NCBI GenBank assembly: GCA_038961845.1
Contig: CP152408.1
Location: forward strand, 5,146,001 to 5,210,000
From: Xylophilus sp. GW821-FHT01B05
Lineage (GTDB): Bacteria; Pseudomonadota; Gammaproteobacteria; Burkholderiales; Burkholderiaceae_C
Reading direction: 5' to 3'
Length of the DNA stretch: 64,000 bases
This document shows positions 8,294 through 17,436 of the stretch, piece by piece. How positions within the stretch are numbered: position 1 is the stretch's first letter; each line of letters starts with the position of its first letter. A program made the position numbers and the translations under genes. A model generated the notes under the pieces. It was not told the DNA's origin. It saw only the letters and a list, made by a program, of their open reading frames with translations, and searched no databases.

Positions 8294-9051
8294 ACGAACA
8301 GGTCGATCACCTTCTGCATCAGCGCCATCAGCGGCTGATCCAGCATGGGCAGCGTGGCGGCGATGCCGGCCATGCCCATGGTCAGCGTCACGGGAAAGCC
8401 GATGGCGTAGATGTTCATCTGCGGCGCCACGCGCGAGATGATGCCCAGCGTCAGGTTGACGAACAGCATCAGCCCGATCATGGGCAGCGCGATCCACAGC
8501 GCGCTGGCAAACACCTCTGCGCCCAGCAGGTGCAGGCGCGTGGTGGCGACCACATCCAGAAAGCTGCCGTCGGCCGGAAAGGCCTCGAAGCTGCGCACCA
8601 CCGCCATCAGCAGCGTGAGGTGGCCGTTGACCACGATGAACAGCAGCACCGCCATGTTGCCCAGAAAGCGCGAGACGGCGCTGACCTGGCCGTTGCTCAT
8701 GGGGTCGAAGAAGGCGGCAAAGTTCAGGCCCATCTGCAGCCCGATCAGCTCGCCGGCCAGCTCCACCGCCGTGAACACCAGGCGCACGGCAAAGCCGATC
8801 GACAGGCCCACGCCCAATTGCTGCACCACAGCGCCCAGCGCCGCCGGTGAATTGACGCTGATCACCGGCTGATCGCCCAGGCTGGCCTGGGCCGCCAGCG
8901 ACACCACGAAGGCCAGGCCGATCTTGGCGCGCATGGGAATGGAGCGCAGCGAGAAGATCGGCGCCACGCTGAACATGGCCAGCACGCGCAGAAAAGGCCA
9001 GAGCAGCGGCGACAGCCAGAGGGCGATCTGGTCTTCGGAGATCGACAGCAT
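8287..9051 (-). CDS. fliR: FliR flagellar export gate protein
   Basis: Integral membrane component of the flagellar type III export gate, assembling with FliP and FliQ. The 254-residue product has several hydrophobic helices and family motifs ALGLQ-like ELIGLQMGLNFAAFFDP and LVNLTLG-type LFVNLTLGIISRVAPQMN. The start at 9051 (MLSISEDQIALWL) was chosen over the open frame up to 9129, which overlaps fliQ. It is the last gene of fliLMNOPQR. Confidence 0.96.
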   Translation of the reverse strand: MLSISEDQIALWLSPLLWPFLRVLAMFSVAPIFSLRSIPMRAKIGLAFVVSLAAQASLGDQPVISVNSPAALGAVVQQLGVGLSIGFAVRLVFTAVELAGELIGLQMGLNFAAFFDPMSNGQVSAVSRFLGNMAVLLFIVVNGHLTLLMAVVRSFEAFPADGSFLDVVATTRLHLLGAEVFASALWIALPMIGLMLFVNLTLGIISRVAPQMNIYAIGFPVTLTMGMAGIAATLPMLDQPLMALMQKVIDLFVR

Positions 9052-9059
9052 GGGACTGC

Positions 9060-9329
9060 CTAGGTCACCAGCGTCGGGATCGACTCGATGGTGCGGCGCA
9101 GATAGTCCACCAGCGTGGCCAGCATCCACGGGCCGGCGATGACGAACACCACCACCGCTGCCACCAGCTTGGGCACGAAGGACAGCGTGGCCTCGCTGAT
9201 CTGGGTGATCGCCTGGAAGATGCTGACCACCAGCCCGACCACCATCACCGTGCCCAGGATGGGCATGGAGACGGACAGCATCAGCAGCAGGGCTTCCTGG
9301 CCGGCGGTGAGAACGGTCTGGGGATTCAT
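9060..9329 (-). CDS. fliQ: FliQ flagellar export gate protein
   Basis: A small two-helix membrane subunit of the export gate. The 89-residue product begins MNPQTVLTAGQEALLL and has hydrophobic segments at about 13-38 and 50-75, with the family motif QAITQISEATLSFVPK between them. It lies 1 bp downstream of the fliP stop and 8 bp upstream of the fliR start, so the three gate genes are tightly coupled. Confidence 0.97.
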   Translation of the reverse strand: MNPQTVLTAGQEALLLMLSVSMPILGTVMVVGLVVSIFQAITQISEATLSFVPKLVAAVVVFVIAGPWMLATLVDYLRRTIESIPTLVT

Positions 9330-9330
9330 G

Positions 9331-10092
9331 TCAGGTGGCGAAGCTCGCTGCGAGGGAGCCAATGAGGAGGTTCCAGCCATCGGCCAGCACGAACAGCATC
9401 AGCTTGAAGGGCAGCGCCACCAGCACTGGCGACAGCATCATCATGCCCAGCGACATCAGCACGCTGGCGACGACGATGTCGATCACCAGAAAGGGGATGA
9501 AGATCATGAAGCCGATCTGGAAGGCCGACTTCAGCTCGCTGGTGACGAAGGCCGGCACCAGCACGCGAAAGGGCGCGGTTTCTGCGGTGACCGAAGACTC
9601 CAGCTTGGCCAGGCGCGCGAACAGCGCGAAGTCCGACTGGCGCGTCTGCTTGAGCATGAACTGGCGCATCGGGGATTCACCGCGCTCCAGCGCCTGCTCG
9701 AAGCTGATCTGGTTGGCGCTGTAGGGCTGGTAGGCCTCGGCGTAGACGCGGTCCAGCGTCGGGCCCATGACGAACAGCGACAAAAACAGCGACAGCCCGA
9801 TGACGATCTGATTCGGCGGTGCCGACTGCGTGCCCATGGCCTGGCGCAGCAGCGACAGCACGATGACGATGCGCGTGAAGGACGTCATCATCAGCAGCAC
9901 CGCCGGCAGAAACGACAGCGCGGTGAAGAACAGCAGGGTCTGGATCGGCACCGAGAAGCTGGTGCCGCCGGCGCCGCTGCCGATCAGCAGCGGCAACTGG
10001 CCATTGGGCACGGCGCCGCCGCTCTGGGCGAAGGCGGCTGGCGCCAGCAGCGCGGCCAGCAACGCCAGCAGCAGCGGCAGGGTTTTACGCAT
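9331..10092 (-). CDS. fliP: FliP flagellar export gate protein
   Basis: Core membrane subunit of the export gate. The 253-residue product begins with a cleavable signal peptide (hydrophobic 4-20, AFA at about 20-22), as is usual for FliP. Conserved blocks include [33 protein letters not shown], here spread over about 55-90, and [14 protein letters not shown]. Its start overlaps the end of fliO by 8 bp. Confidence 0.97.
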   Translation of the reverse strand: MRKTLPLLLALLAALLAPAAFAQSGGAVPNGQLPLLIGSGAGGTSFSVPIQTLLFFTALSFLPAVLLMMTSFTRIVIVLSLLRQAMGTQSAPPNQIVIGLSLFLSLFVMGPTLDRVYAEAYQPYSANQISFEQALERGESPMRQFMLKQTRQSDFALFARLAKLESSVTAETAPFRVLVPAFVTSELKSAFQIGFMIFIPFLVIDIVVASVLMSLGMMMLSPVLVALPFKLMLFVLADGWNLLIGSLAASFAT

Positions 10093-10417
10093 CGAAGTGC
10101 TCCGGCAACTGGGCCTGAAAGCTCTTGTGGCCCGGCGCCTCGGCCGCGCGCGGGGCGGGCACGGTGTGCAGCGTGGTGATGCTTTGCGGCGTCACGCCCA
10201 GCACGATCCAGGTGCGCGCCGACGCGGGGCCGACCTCGACCGTCAGCACCCGCTGCTGCGGCCCCACCGCCAGCGCCGAGACGATGCGCGAGGCTTCGGC
10301 GGCCGAGGCCCCGACGCCCTTGCCCATGCCGGTGCGGCGCTGCAGCCACTTGAGGACCCAGGGCACCATGGCCAGGATCACGACGAAGAAAACAATCGAG
10401 AGAAGCGCTTGCGTCAT
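10085..10417 (-). CDS. fliO: FliO flagellar export assembly protein
   Basis: Bitopic membrane protein that helps assemble FliP in the export gate. The 110-residue product has one N-terminal membrane helix (about 4-24) and a small cytoplasmic domain with [20 protein letters not shown], the typical FliO beta-strand pattern. A GTG directly upstream (10420) is an alternative start, but the ATG at 10417 is preferred. It lies between fliN and fliP as usual. Confidence 0.9.
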   Translation of the reverse strand: MTQALLSIVFFVVILAMVPWVLKWLQRRTGMGKGVGASAAEASRIVSALAVGPQQRVLTVEVGPASARTWIVLGVTPQSITTLHTVPAPRAAEAPGHKSFQAQLPEHFDA

Positions 10418-10426
10418 CACGGTCGG

Positions 10427-10873
10427 TCAGCCTTTGCTTACGCGGCGCAGGCGTTCGGAAGGCGTCACCACATCGGTCAGGCGGATACCGAACTTGTCAT
10501 TGACCACCACCACCTCGCCCTGGGCGATCAGGTAGCCGTTGACCAGCACGTCCATGGGTTCGCCGGCGAGCGCGTCCAGTTCCACCACCGAGCCCTGGGC
10601 GAGCTGCAGGATGTACTTGATCGGCACCCGGGTGCGGCCCAGCTCGACCGAGAGCTGCACCGGGATGTCGAGCACGCGGTTGATGTCGCCGAGCGCAGCG
10701 TCTGCCGCGGCGGTGGAGCCCGGCCCGGTGTTGCCGAACAAGGGCCCGCCCTGCTCCAGCTCGTCGCGCGAGGGCGCGGCTTTTTGCTCTTCCAGCGCCT
10801 CGGCCCAGGCCGACAGGTCGTCGCTGCCGCCGTTGCCGTCGCTATCGCCTTCTTTGCCGTTGTCAGAGGACAT
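10427..10873 (-). CDS. fliN: FliN flagellar motor switch protein
   Basis: C-ring component that binds CheY-P together with FliM and helps dock export substrates. The 148-residue product has an acidic, Gly-rich N-terminal tail and a C-terminal SpoA domain (about 65-140) with VLDIPVQLSVELGRTRVPI and GYLIAQGEVVVVNDKFGIRL. The ATG at 10873 has GGAG 7 bp upstream and was chosen over a TTG 12 bp earlier. It overlaps the end of fliM by 11 bp. Confidence 0.96.
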   Translation of the reverse strand: MSSDNGKEGDSDGNGGSDDLSAWAEALEEQKAAPSRDELEQGGPLFGNTGPGSTAAADAALGDINRVLDIPVQLSVELGRTRVPIKYILQLAQGSVVELDALAGEPMDVLVNGYLIAQGEVVVVNDKFGIRLTDVVTPSERLRRVSKG

Positions 10874-11867
10874 TCTTATCTCCAATCCAGTTCAGGTCGT
10901 TGCCGCGCAGGCATTGCTCCACGCGGATCGCATACTTGCTGTTGTGCGTGCCGTACTGGCACTCGAACATCGGCACGCCGCCGATGCTGGCCTCGATGCG
11001 CGGGGTGCGGTCGAGCTCGATGAAATCGCCGACCTTCATGGCCAGCAGTTGCTCGACCGTGGCGTCGGCCGTGGCCAGCTCGGCCACCAGGGTGACCTCG
11101 GCGGCCTGGATCTCGCGTGACAGCAGCTTGACCCAGCGCCGGTCGACTTCGATCGAGTCGCCCTGGGTGGAAGAAAACAGCACGTCGCGGATCGGCTCCA
11201 GCGTGGCGTAGGGCATGCACAGGTGCACCGAGCCGGTGATGTCGCCGATCTCCAGCTGGAACACGGTGGAGACGACGATTTCGCTGGGCGTGGCGATGTT
11301 GGCGAACTGCGGCTGCATTTCCGAGCGCTGGTATTCCAGCTCGATCGGGTAGATGCCCTTCCAGGCTTTTTTGTATTCGTCGCAGATGACGTCGACCAGG
11401 CGGTTGATGACGCGCTGCTCGGTGGCAGAGAAATCGCGCCCTTCGATGCGGGTCTGGAAGCGGCCCAGGCCGCCGTAGAGCGTGTCGATCACGCCAAACA
11501 CCAGCGAGGGCTCGCACACGATCAGGCCGCTGCCGCGCAGCGGCCGGATGGCGACGATGTTGAAGTTGGTGGGCACCGCCAGCTCGCGCAGGAAGGCGCT
11601 GTAGCGCTGCACCGACACCGTGCCTACCGATATCTCGGGGTTGCGGCGGATGAAGTTGAACAGGCCCACGCGCAGGTTGCGTGCAAAGCGCTCGTTGACG
11701 ATCTCCATCGTCGGCATGCGGCCGCGGACGATGCGCTCCTGGCTGGAGAGGTCGTAGTCGCGGATGGCGCCGGCTTCGGGCACCTCGTCGACGATCTTCT
11801 GGCTCTCGCCGGTGACGCCCTCCAGCAGGGCATCGACTTCTTCCTGGGACAGAAAGGCTTCACTCAT
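10863..11867 (-). CDS. fliM: FliM flagellar motor switch protein
   Basis: Main CheY-P receptor of the C-ring, controlling the direction of rotation. The 334-residue product starts MSEAFLSQEEVDALLEGV, the conserved CheY-binding peptide. A central CheC-like domain follows (about 45-235, with NERFARNLRVGLFNFIRR), then a C-terminal SpoA domain ending near the C-terminus. It lies 30 bp downstream of fliL. Confidence 0.97.
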   Translation of the reverse strand: MSEAFLSQEEVDALLEGVTGESQKIVDEVPEAGAIRDYDLSSQERIVRGRMPTMEIVNERFARNLRVGLFNFIRRNPEISVGTVSVQRYSAFLRELAVPTNFNIVAIRPLRGSGLIVCEPSLVFGVIDTLYGGLGRFQTRIEGRDFSATEQRVINRLVDVICDEYKKAWKGIYPIELEYQRSEMQPQFANIATPSEIVVSTVFQLEIGDITGSVHLCMPYATLEPIRDVLFSSTQGDSIEVDRRWVKLLSREIQAAEVTLVAELATADATVEQLLAMKVGDFIELDRTPRIEASIGGVPMFECQYGTHNSKYAIRVEQCLRGNDLNWIGDKNVL

Positions 11868-11897
11868 GGGCCGGCTCCGTGCTGCGCGTTGCGGGGG

Positions 11898-12467
11898 TCA
11901 CTGGATGATGAAACTGGAGAACAGCACACCGCGCACGGGGTTGCTCCCGCGCGGGCGGCGCCGCTCGCCGCCGTCGGCGGCTGGCGCCGGCGGCACGTAG
12001 CCCAGCGGGCGGCCGGCCTCCACCATGATGTCGGCGGCCAGCTTTTCCTTGCCGTCGCGCTGCAGCAGCTCGGCCGCCGTGCGTTGCGAGATCAGCATCA
12101 GCATGCTGTTGCGGATGGCCGGCATGTAGGCCTTGAGCTGGTCTGCGGTCTTGGCGTCGCCGACCTCGAAGGTGACGCCGATCTGGGCAAAGCGCTCGCC
12201 GCCGGTGTCGGCCAGGTTGACCACCATGTTGTCCACGGGCAGGAAGGTGGGCGCGGCCTTGGCGGCAGCGTGGCTCGCCTGGGCAGGCGCGCCGTCTTCG
12301 TCGTCGTCCAGCGACTGCGACTGCGCCCGGTTCTGCAGAAAGTACCAGGCGCCGCCCGCGCCCAGGCCCAGCACCAGCAGCACGATCAGGATGAGCTTCA
12401 TCCCGGACTTGGGCTTGGCGGGCGCGGCAACAGCGGCGGCGAGGGTGGGTTCGGCGGCTTTGGGCAC
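11898..12467 (-). CDS. fliL: FliL flagellar basal-body associated protein
   Basis: Inner-membrane protein that surrounds stator units and supports torque. The 189-residue product has a short Ala/Pro-rich cytoplasmic tail, one membrane helix (about 24-44) and a periplasmic domain with the FliL signatures NMVVNLAD, ERFAQIGVTFEV and IRNSMLMLISQRTAAELL. The start is a GTG at 12467 with AAGGA about 10 bp upstream; no better in-frame start is visible. An insert PAPAADGGERRRPRGSN before the C-terminus is longer than usual. It is the first gene of the operon. Confidence 0.93.
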   Translation of the reverse strand: MPKAAEPTLAAAVAAPAKPKSGMKLILIVLLVLGLGAGGAWYFLQNRAQSQSLDDDEDGAPAQASHAAAKAAPTFLPVDNMVVNLADTGGERFAQIGVTFEVGDAKTADQLKAYMPAIRNSMLMLISQRTAAELLQRDGKEKLAADIMVEAGRPLGYVPPAPAADGGERRRPRGSNPVRGVLFSSFIIQ

Positions 12468-12548
12468 GGCGGGCGGTTCCTTGGGGCGGTACGAACAATC
12501 TGCGGCCGTCGCCTACCGGGGCGCGCAGTGCTTTGTTCGACAGATGGG

Positions 12549-12618
12549 GGATTATTCGCCGGGATGCCGCAGGTGGTCGCCGGAATAAGCGGCGAAACGC
12601 CCCGTTTTCAGCCGCTCA
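12549..12618. promoter_or_regulatory. Probable FlhDC-type dyad in front of fliL
   Basis: The half-site TCGCCGGAATAAGCG (12577-12591), an 11-bp spacer and CGTTTTCAGCCGCT (12603-12616) resemble the FlhD4C2 box layout of two inverted half-sites around AAATAGCG and CGCTATTT. A third half-site, GGATTATTCGCC, stands upstream at 12549-12560. The fliE-fliF spacer has the same arrangement. No flhDC genes are in the window, so this is inference from motif shape. Confidence 0.5.
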
Positions 12619-12702
12619 TCCCCGTGCCCTGGCCGGGGCGTGGTGCGCGCTACGGGGCTGCGGTGCTGCGCCTTTGGCAAGGGAGCCCGAATAGCACCAT
12701 TA

Positions 12703-12755
12703 CTATCAAATAGATAGCTATAAGCCCAATCTACGCCTGGGCTAAAGGCATATTT
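12703..12755. repeat. Dispersed tagctat/agccca intergenic repeat
   Basis: This AT-rich patch reads tagctataagccca ... gcctgggctaaaggcatattt. The same pieces (tagctat, agccca with gcctgggct, then a ggc-atattt end) recur at 36785, 43539, 58710 and, in the other orientation, 63923. Such a shared unit outside genes looks like a genome-wide intergenic repeat that can also serve as a terminator. Confidence 0.6.
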
Positions 12756-12801
12756 CGACCAAAACCGCAATTGACGGCACGGGGCTGAAGGGGCGATATC
12801 C

Positions 12802-13317
12802 GGGCTTGCTTGTCTTGCAGGCGGCGGGTGCCGGGAGTTCGCCCCGGCGGGCGAGTAACTTTCTCTTGTGTCGCCAAGAGAAAGTCACCAAAGAGAAGGC
12901 GACCCCGCTGTGGCGGTCCGGCTTTGCCGGACTGCTCTGCGGTGCTCAGAGTCGGCAGGCGGCTGCGGAACTCGCCTGCGGCTCAAACAGTCCTCGCCGT
13001 CCCTCCGCTGCGCTGCGGGCAACCTGCCGCCTCCTCCGCTCCTCGACACCACAGAGGGGACCCCGGATAGCCAGTCGGGCCATCGCTGCGCTCGGCCCGT
13101 TTGTACTACTCCCTCCCCCGCTGGGGGAGGGCTGGGGTGGGGGCCGGCTGTTGGATGTTCAGGCTGTCCCACGCCGTTGGCAGGGCCGAGCAGCGCAGGG
13201 CCCCTGACTTCGGCTTGCCTCTCTTTTGCCTACTCTTCTTTGGCGAAGCAAAGACAAAGTAGGTCGCCCGCCGGGGCGAGTCCCGGCTCCCGCCGCCTGC
13301 AAGGCACGCAAGCCCAG
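12802..13317. repeat. 516-bp element with about 95-bp inverted terminal repeats
   Basis: The 881-bp gap between fliL and fliK holds this element. The left arm (12802-12897) and the complement of the right arm (13223-13317) share long blocks such as cttgcaggcggcggg and cgccccggcgggcga, together with a matching pattern of oligo-T and oligo-A tracts. The roughly 325 bp between the arms has repeated runs of gctgcgct and a G-rich segment but no credible gene; open frames there lack ribosome sites and family resemblance. It looks like a large dispersed repeat or the remains of a transposon-derived element. Confidence 0.75.
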
Positions 13318-13348
13318 GAAATCTAAAAGGCCTTCAAAGGGATGCTTC

Positions 13349-14815
13349 TCAAACAAACAGGTCCAGCGAACGCCCCGGCCCGGAGCCCGTGCCGATACCG
13401 GTGGCGCGCGGCGCGCTGGTGGCCACGGCTTCCACTGCGGTCAGGATGGTCTGGCGACCGCTGCGGCCACCGTTTTCGCGGGCGTCCGGGCTGCCGGAGC
13501 CGGCGCCGCGTGCATCGGAGTTGCCCACCGACAAGCCCGACAGCGTCAGCCCCTCACGCTGCAGCATGTCGCGCAGCTCGGCCTCGGCGCTGCCCAGCAT
13601 CTGGCGGGTTTCGGCCTGGTCGCTGCGGAAGGCGACGTGCGCCTCCGAGCCCGAGAGCGAGATGCGCACGTCCACCGGCACGCCGCCAAAGGCGTCGAGC
13701 GTGAGCTCGGCGCTCTGCGTCTTCTGGTTGACCCAGTAGCGGATCTGGTCGGCCACCTGGTCTTCAGGCGATGCCGTGGTGCCGGCTGCGGCGCTGGCGT
13801 CGGTGCTGCTGGCGGCCGACAGGCTGCGCCAGGAGCCGGCGTCTGCGCTGCTGCCAAACCCGCCCGGCGCGGCCGTGCCAGGGCTGGTGCCGCTGTCGCC
13901 CGCCGCCGCATGGCGGTCGCCACGCGCGCCGGCGCCGCCTGCGCCGTCGAAGGCGGCGGCCAGGGCTTGCAGCGGGGCCGCGTCTGCGGTGGCCACGCCG
14001 CGCAGCGCTTCGCCCGTGGCGCGGTCGGCCAGGCGCAGGTCGCTGGCGCTGCCGGTGCTGGCCTTGGCCGCCAGTGCGGCGGTGGCGACGGTGCTGCTGC
14101 TGTCGGCGGCGGCCGCCGCCGCACTGCCACGGGACATGGCGTGCTGCATCTGGGCAAGGATGCTGTTGTAGCCACTGGTGCCGGCCGCGCTGCGGGCGCT
14201 GCCAGCGGCCTTGGCCGTGTCGCGGCCCTCTGCCACGCCGGTGCGGCGGGCCGCGTCTGCGGCGCCGGCACGCACGCCGGTGGCATCGCTGGCCAAGGTA
14301 GCGCGCGCATCGCTCTCGGCGACCAGCGCGGTGTCGGCTGGCAGTTCTGCCGCTACGGGGTTCTGGGCCTTGCTGTCGGTGCCGGCGATGGTGGCTGTGG
14401 CGGCGGTAGCGGCTTGGGCCGTCTGCGCGGCAGCGTGGCGGGCGGTGCCGACGCGGGCGAGCGCGCTGCCGTCAGCGGCGCTGGTGGCCGTACCGGTGCC
14501 GCGCGCGGCCTGGGCCAGCTCGGCCCCGGCGGCGTCGGCCACGGCTTGCGCCCCGGCCAGTGCGGCGGCGTCGGGGGCCACGGCATCGGTGGCGGTGCCC
14601 GTGCCTGTGGCAACCGTGGTGCTGCGGCCACTGCCGGGCCGGGTGTCAGCCGGCTGCTCCGGCACCGTGCTTTCTTCTTCCTCGGCCGCGCCCAGCAGCG
14701 AGGCAAAGGCGTTGTCTGTGCCGGCCGCCACACGCGATGCGTCGGTGCGCGCACCCTCGCTGCGCACGCTGCGGGTGGGGGCGGCAGATGCCGCGGGTGG
14801 GGTCTCGATAGCCAT
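13349..14815 (-). CDS. fliK: FliK flagellar hook-length control protein
   Basis: Secreted molecular ruler that sets hook length and switches export specificity through FlhB. The 488-residue product has a very long low-complexity Ala/Thr/Gly-rich N-terminal part (about 1-365), as expected for the ruler. The C-terminal Flg_hook domain (about 370-455) contains QIRYWVNQKTQSAELTLDA and EAELRDMLQREGLTLSGL. Sequence conservation is confined to that domain. Its ATG overlaps the fliJ stop by 1 bp (TGATG). Confidence 0.92.
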   Translation of the reverse strand: MAIETPPAASAAPTRSVRSEGARTDASRVAAGTDNAFASLLGAAEEEESTVPEQPADTRPGSGRSTTVATGTGTATDAVAPDAAALAGAQAVADAAGAELAQAARGTGTATSAADGSALARVGTARHAAAQTAQAATAATATIAGTDSKAQNPVAAELPADTALVAESDARATLASDATGVRAGAADAARRTGVAEGRDTAKAAGSARSAAGTSGYNSILAQMQHAMSRGSAAAAAADSSSTVATAALAAKASTGSASDLRLADRATGEALRGVATADAAPLQALAAAFDGAGGAGARGDRHAAAGDSGTSPGTAAPGGFGSSADAGSWRSLSAASSTDASAAAGTTASPEDQVADQIRYWVNQKTQSAELTLDAFGGVPVDVRISLSGSEAHVAFRSDQAETRQMLGSAEAELRDMLQREGLTLSGLSVGNSDARGAGSGSPDARENGGRSGRQTILTAVEAVATSAPRATGIGTGSGPGRSLDLFV

Positions 14816-15297
14816 CAGTCCTGTCCTCCAAAGGCGCCGGCATGTCTTAACGACTGCCGGGTCGCGAATTCATCCACTTCCTTCTGCTCGCGCCGCTGCT
14901 GCAGGCGCGCCAGTTCCCGGGCCTTGCGCGCCACGACCTGGCTCAGGCTGGCCAGCCGCAGCTCGGCTTCGCGCAGTTGGTCGATACGGGCCTGCACCTG
15001 GCGCGCGTGCTGCGCCATGACGCTGTTCTGCAGCTCCACCGTGTGGTAGAGCCGGGCCATGAACTGGTAGTGGTGCTGCATCAGCTCGGGCGTGGCGCGG
15101 ATCTGGGCCTGCTGCGTCCAGCGCGCCTCGCTTTCCTGCGCGTATTGCTGCAGTTGGTCGAGCTGGCCCTGGGCCGCGCCCTGGCTGTCGCGCGCCTGCG
15201 CCAGCGCCACGGCGGCGGCGTCGCGCTGGCGCGTGATCATTTCCATGGCCACGCGCAGGCCGCCCTGCGCGCCGGCATGCGGCAGCACGGCGCTCAT
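14815..15297 (-). CDS. fliJ: FliJ flagellar export chaperone/ATPase stalk
   Basis: Coiled-coil protein that sits in the FliI ring and couples it to FlhA. The 160-residue product is rich in Gln, Arg, Glu and Ala with heptad-like patterns over about 15-145 and has no membrane segment. Sequence identity within this family is low, so the call rests on coiled-coil character, length and its position between fliI (4-bp overlap) and fliK. Confidence 0.88.
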   Translation of the reverse strand: MSAVLPHAGAQGGLRVAMEMITRQRDAAAVALAQARDSQGAAQGQLDQLQQYAQESEARWTQQAQIRATPELMQHHYQFMARLYHTVELQNSVMAQHARQVQARIDQLREAELRLASLSQVVARKARELARLQQRREQKEVDEFATRQSLRHAGAFGGQD

Positions 15298-16709
15298 CCC
15301 GCGCCTCCGACCAGCGCAGCAAGCTCGGTGCAGCTCTGGTCCAGCGAGGCCGCGTCGTGCATGCCCTGCTGCAGGAAGCCCACCATGGCCGGCTGCAGCG
15401 CGATGGCTTCGTCCAGCGCCGGATCAGAGCCGGGCATGTAGGCGCCGACCTGGATCAGGTCGCGGCCCTTCTGGTAGCGCGAGTACACCGCGCGGAAGCG
15501 CCGCGCGGTGTCGAAGTGCTCGGGCGCGGTGACGTTGTGCATCACGCGCGAGGCCGATTGCTCGATGTCGATGGCCGGGTAGTGGCCGGATTCAGCCAGC
15601 GCGCGCGACAGCACGATGTGGCCATCCAGAATGGCGCGCGCCGCGTCGGCGATCGGGTCCTGCTGGTCGTCGCCCTCGGAAAGCACGGTGTAGAAAGCGG
15701 TGATCGAGCCCACGCCATGCAGGCCGTTGCCGCTGCGCTCCACCAGCTGCGGCAGCTTGGCAAAGCAGCTCGGCGGATAGCCCTTGGTGGCGGGTGGCTC
15801 GCCAATGGCCAGCGCGATCTCGCGCTGCGCCATGGCGTAGCGGGTGAGCGAATCCATCAGCAGCAGCACATGCTGGCCCTTGTCGCGAAAGTGCTCGGCT
15901 ACGGCCGTGGCATAGGCCGCGCCCTGCATGCGCAGCAGCGGCGGCGCGTCAGCCGGCGCGGCGACGACGACCGAGCGCGCGCGGCCGTCCTCGCCCAGGA
16001 TGTCTTCAATGAATTCCTTGACCTCGCGGCCGCGCTCGCCGATCAGGCCGACCACGATCACGTCGGCCTCGGTGTAGCGCGCCATCATGCCCAGCAGCAC
16101 GCTCTTGCCCACACCCGATCCGGCGAACAGGCCCAGGCGCTGGCCGCGGCCCACGGTGAGCAAGGCGTTGATGGCGCGCACGCCGGTGTCTAGCGGCACA
16201 CGCACCGGGTCGCGGTCCATGGCGTTGAGTGGCTGGCGGTCCAGCGGCTCGGCGCGCACGTGTTGCAGCGGGCCCTGGTGGTCCAGCGGCTCGCCGCAGG
16301 CATCGACCACGCGGCCAAGCAGGCCCTCACCCAGCGGCAGGCGCAGCGCGCCCACGCCAGCGGCATGGGCCGGCGCCGGCCCGTCGTCGGGCGGGCCACC
16401 CCAGCGCGGCGGCGGCACCCAGGGCGCGGCCGGCTCGACACGGGCGCCGCTGGACAGGCCGTGGATATCACCGGCCGGCATCAGGAAGGCTTTGTCGCCC
16501 GAGAAACCGACCACCTCGGCCAGCACGGCGGGCTGGCCGGGCATGCTGACGCGGCACTGCGAGCCGACCGGCACGCGGATGCCCGAGGCCTCCAGCACCA
16601 GGCCGGTGAGGCGCGTGAGCGTGCCGCGGCTGGCCAGCGGCACCGGCACAGCGACGCGCGCAGCGGCGGTGTCGATGAAGCGCTGCCAGTGTTCCTGCAC
16701 TTCAGCCAT
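15294..16709 (-). CDS. fliI: FliI flagellum-specific ATPase
   Basis: Hexameric ATPase of the flagellar type III export apparatus, related to the F1 beta subunit. The 471-residue product has an N-terminal beta-barrel, a Walker A motif in [14 protein letters not shown], the conserved [13 protein letters not shown], a Walker B region [12 protein letters not shown] and the family block [21 protein letters not shown] Pro-rich insert ([20 protein letters not shown]) around residues 100-120 is unusual. The start at 16709 ([11 protein letters not shown]) overlaps fliH by 8 bp; further ATGs upstream would overlap it more. Confidence 0.96.
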   Translation of the reverse strand: MAEVQEHWQRFIDTAAARVAVPVPLASRGTLTRLTGLVLEASGIRVPVGSQCRVSMPGQPAVLAEVVGFSGDKAFLMPAGDIHGLSSGARVEPAAPWVPPPRWGGPPDDGPAPAHAAGVGALRLPLGEGLLGRVVDACGEPLDHQGPLQHVRAEPLDRQPLNAMDRDPVRVPLDTGVRAINALLTVGRGQRLGLFAGSGVGKSVLLGMMARYTEADVIVVGLIGERGREVKEFIEDILGEDGRARSVVVAAPADAPPLLRMQGAAYATAVAEHFRDKGQHVLLLMDSLTRYAMAQREIALAIGEPPATKGYPPSCFAKLPQLVERSGNGLHGVGSITAFYTVLSEGDDQQDPIADAARAILDGHIVLSRALAESGHYPAIDIEQSASRVMHNVTAPEHFDTARRFRAVYSRYQKGRDLIQVGAYMPGSDPALDEAIALQPAMVGFLQQGMHDAASLDQSCTELAALVGGAG

Positions 16710-17436
16710 CGATAGGCTCCGTGCTGGCCGGTGCATCGGGCTCCCAGGGCGCCTCCAGCCCCAGCGCGGCAATGGCGCGCTCCCAGCGGGTTTGCAGCCG
16801 GCCGTCGATGACGGTGCCAGCGGATTCAACCAGGCAGCCGCCGGGCGGCACGGCGGCGTCGGCCAGCCACTGCACCGGCGTGCTGCCGAATTCGTCCTGC
16901 AGCGGCGCGCGCAGCATGTCCAGGTCTTGCGGGTGCAGGCGCACGATGGCGGCGCGGCCGTCGGCCTGCAGGCTGCCCAGCGCCTCGCGGATCACCGGCT
17001 GCAGCGCGTTGGGGTTCTGCGACAGCTCATGCCGCAGCACCTGGCGCGCCAGCGCGCAAGCCATGTCCAGCACGCCTTCGGCGATGCGCTGTTGGGCAGC
17101 GTCCAGGCCTTGCTGCGCGGCGCTGACCAGTTGCGCCAGTTGCTCGGCAGCGGCGTGGCCCTGGCCGGCCACGTAGGCATCCAGGCGTTCATTGCCTTCG
17201 CGTGTGGCCTCGGCGTGGCCGGCGGCATAGCCTTCGGCGCGGGCCTCGTCGCGCACCTGCTGCAGCCGCGCCAGCGCCGTGGGGCTGTTCTCTGCGCTGT
17301 GCGTGGCTTCGAGTTGCGCCGCAGCGGCCAGGGCGGCACGCACCGACTCATCGACCGCGCCAAACTGCCATTGCGCGACCTGCTCGATCTCCTCGCTGGG
17401 GATGAAGCGGGCGTAGCGGCTAGACGAAGCTGTCAT
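16702..17436 (-). CDS. fliH: FliH flagellar export regulator
   Basis: Forms a heterocomplex with FliI and links it to the C-ring protein FliN. The 244-residue product begins [18 protein letters not shown], followed by QWQFGAVDE, and has a long helical central region with [17 protein letters not shown], the typical small-residue repeat zone. The C-terminal domain includes [15 protein letters not shown] and [20 protein letters not shown]. It overlaps the end of fliG by 17 bp. Confidence 0.93.
   Translation of the reverse strand: MTASSSRYARFIPSEEIEQVAQWQFGAVDESVRAALAAAAQLEATHSAENSPTALARLQQVRDEARAEGYAAGHAEATREGNERLDAYVAGQGHAAAEQLAQLVSAAQQGLDAAQQRIAEGVLDMACALARQVLRHELSQNPNALQPVIREALGSLQADGRAAIVRLHPQDLDMLRAPLQDEFGSTPVQWLADAAVPPGGCLVESAGTVIDGRLQTRWERAIAALGLEAPWEPDAPASTEPIDG

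Noticed and set aside
12868..13326. Possible small gene inside the fliL-fliK spacer
   Set aside because: The frames lie in inverted-repeat arms and compositionally odd DNA, with no ribosome site or family resemblance.
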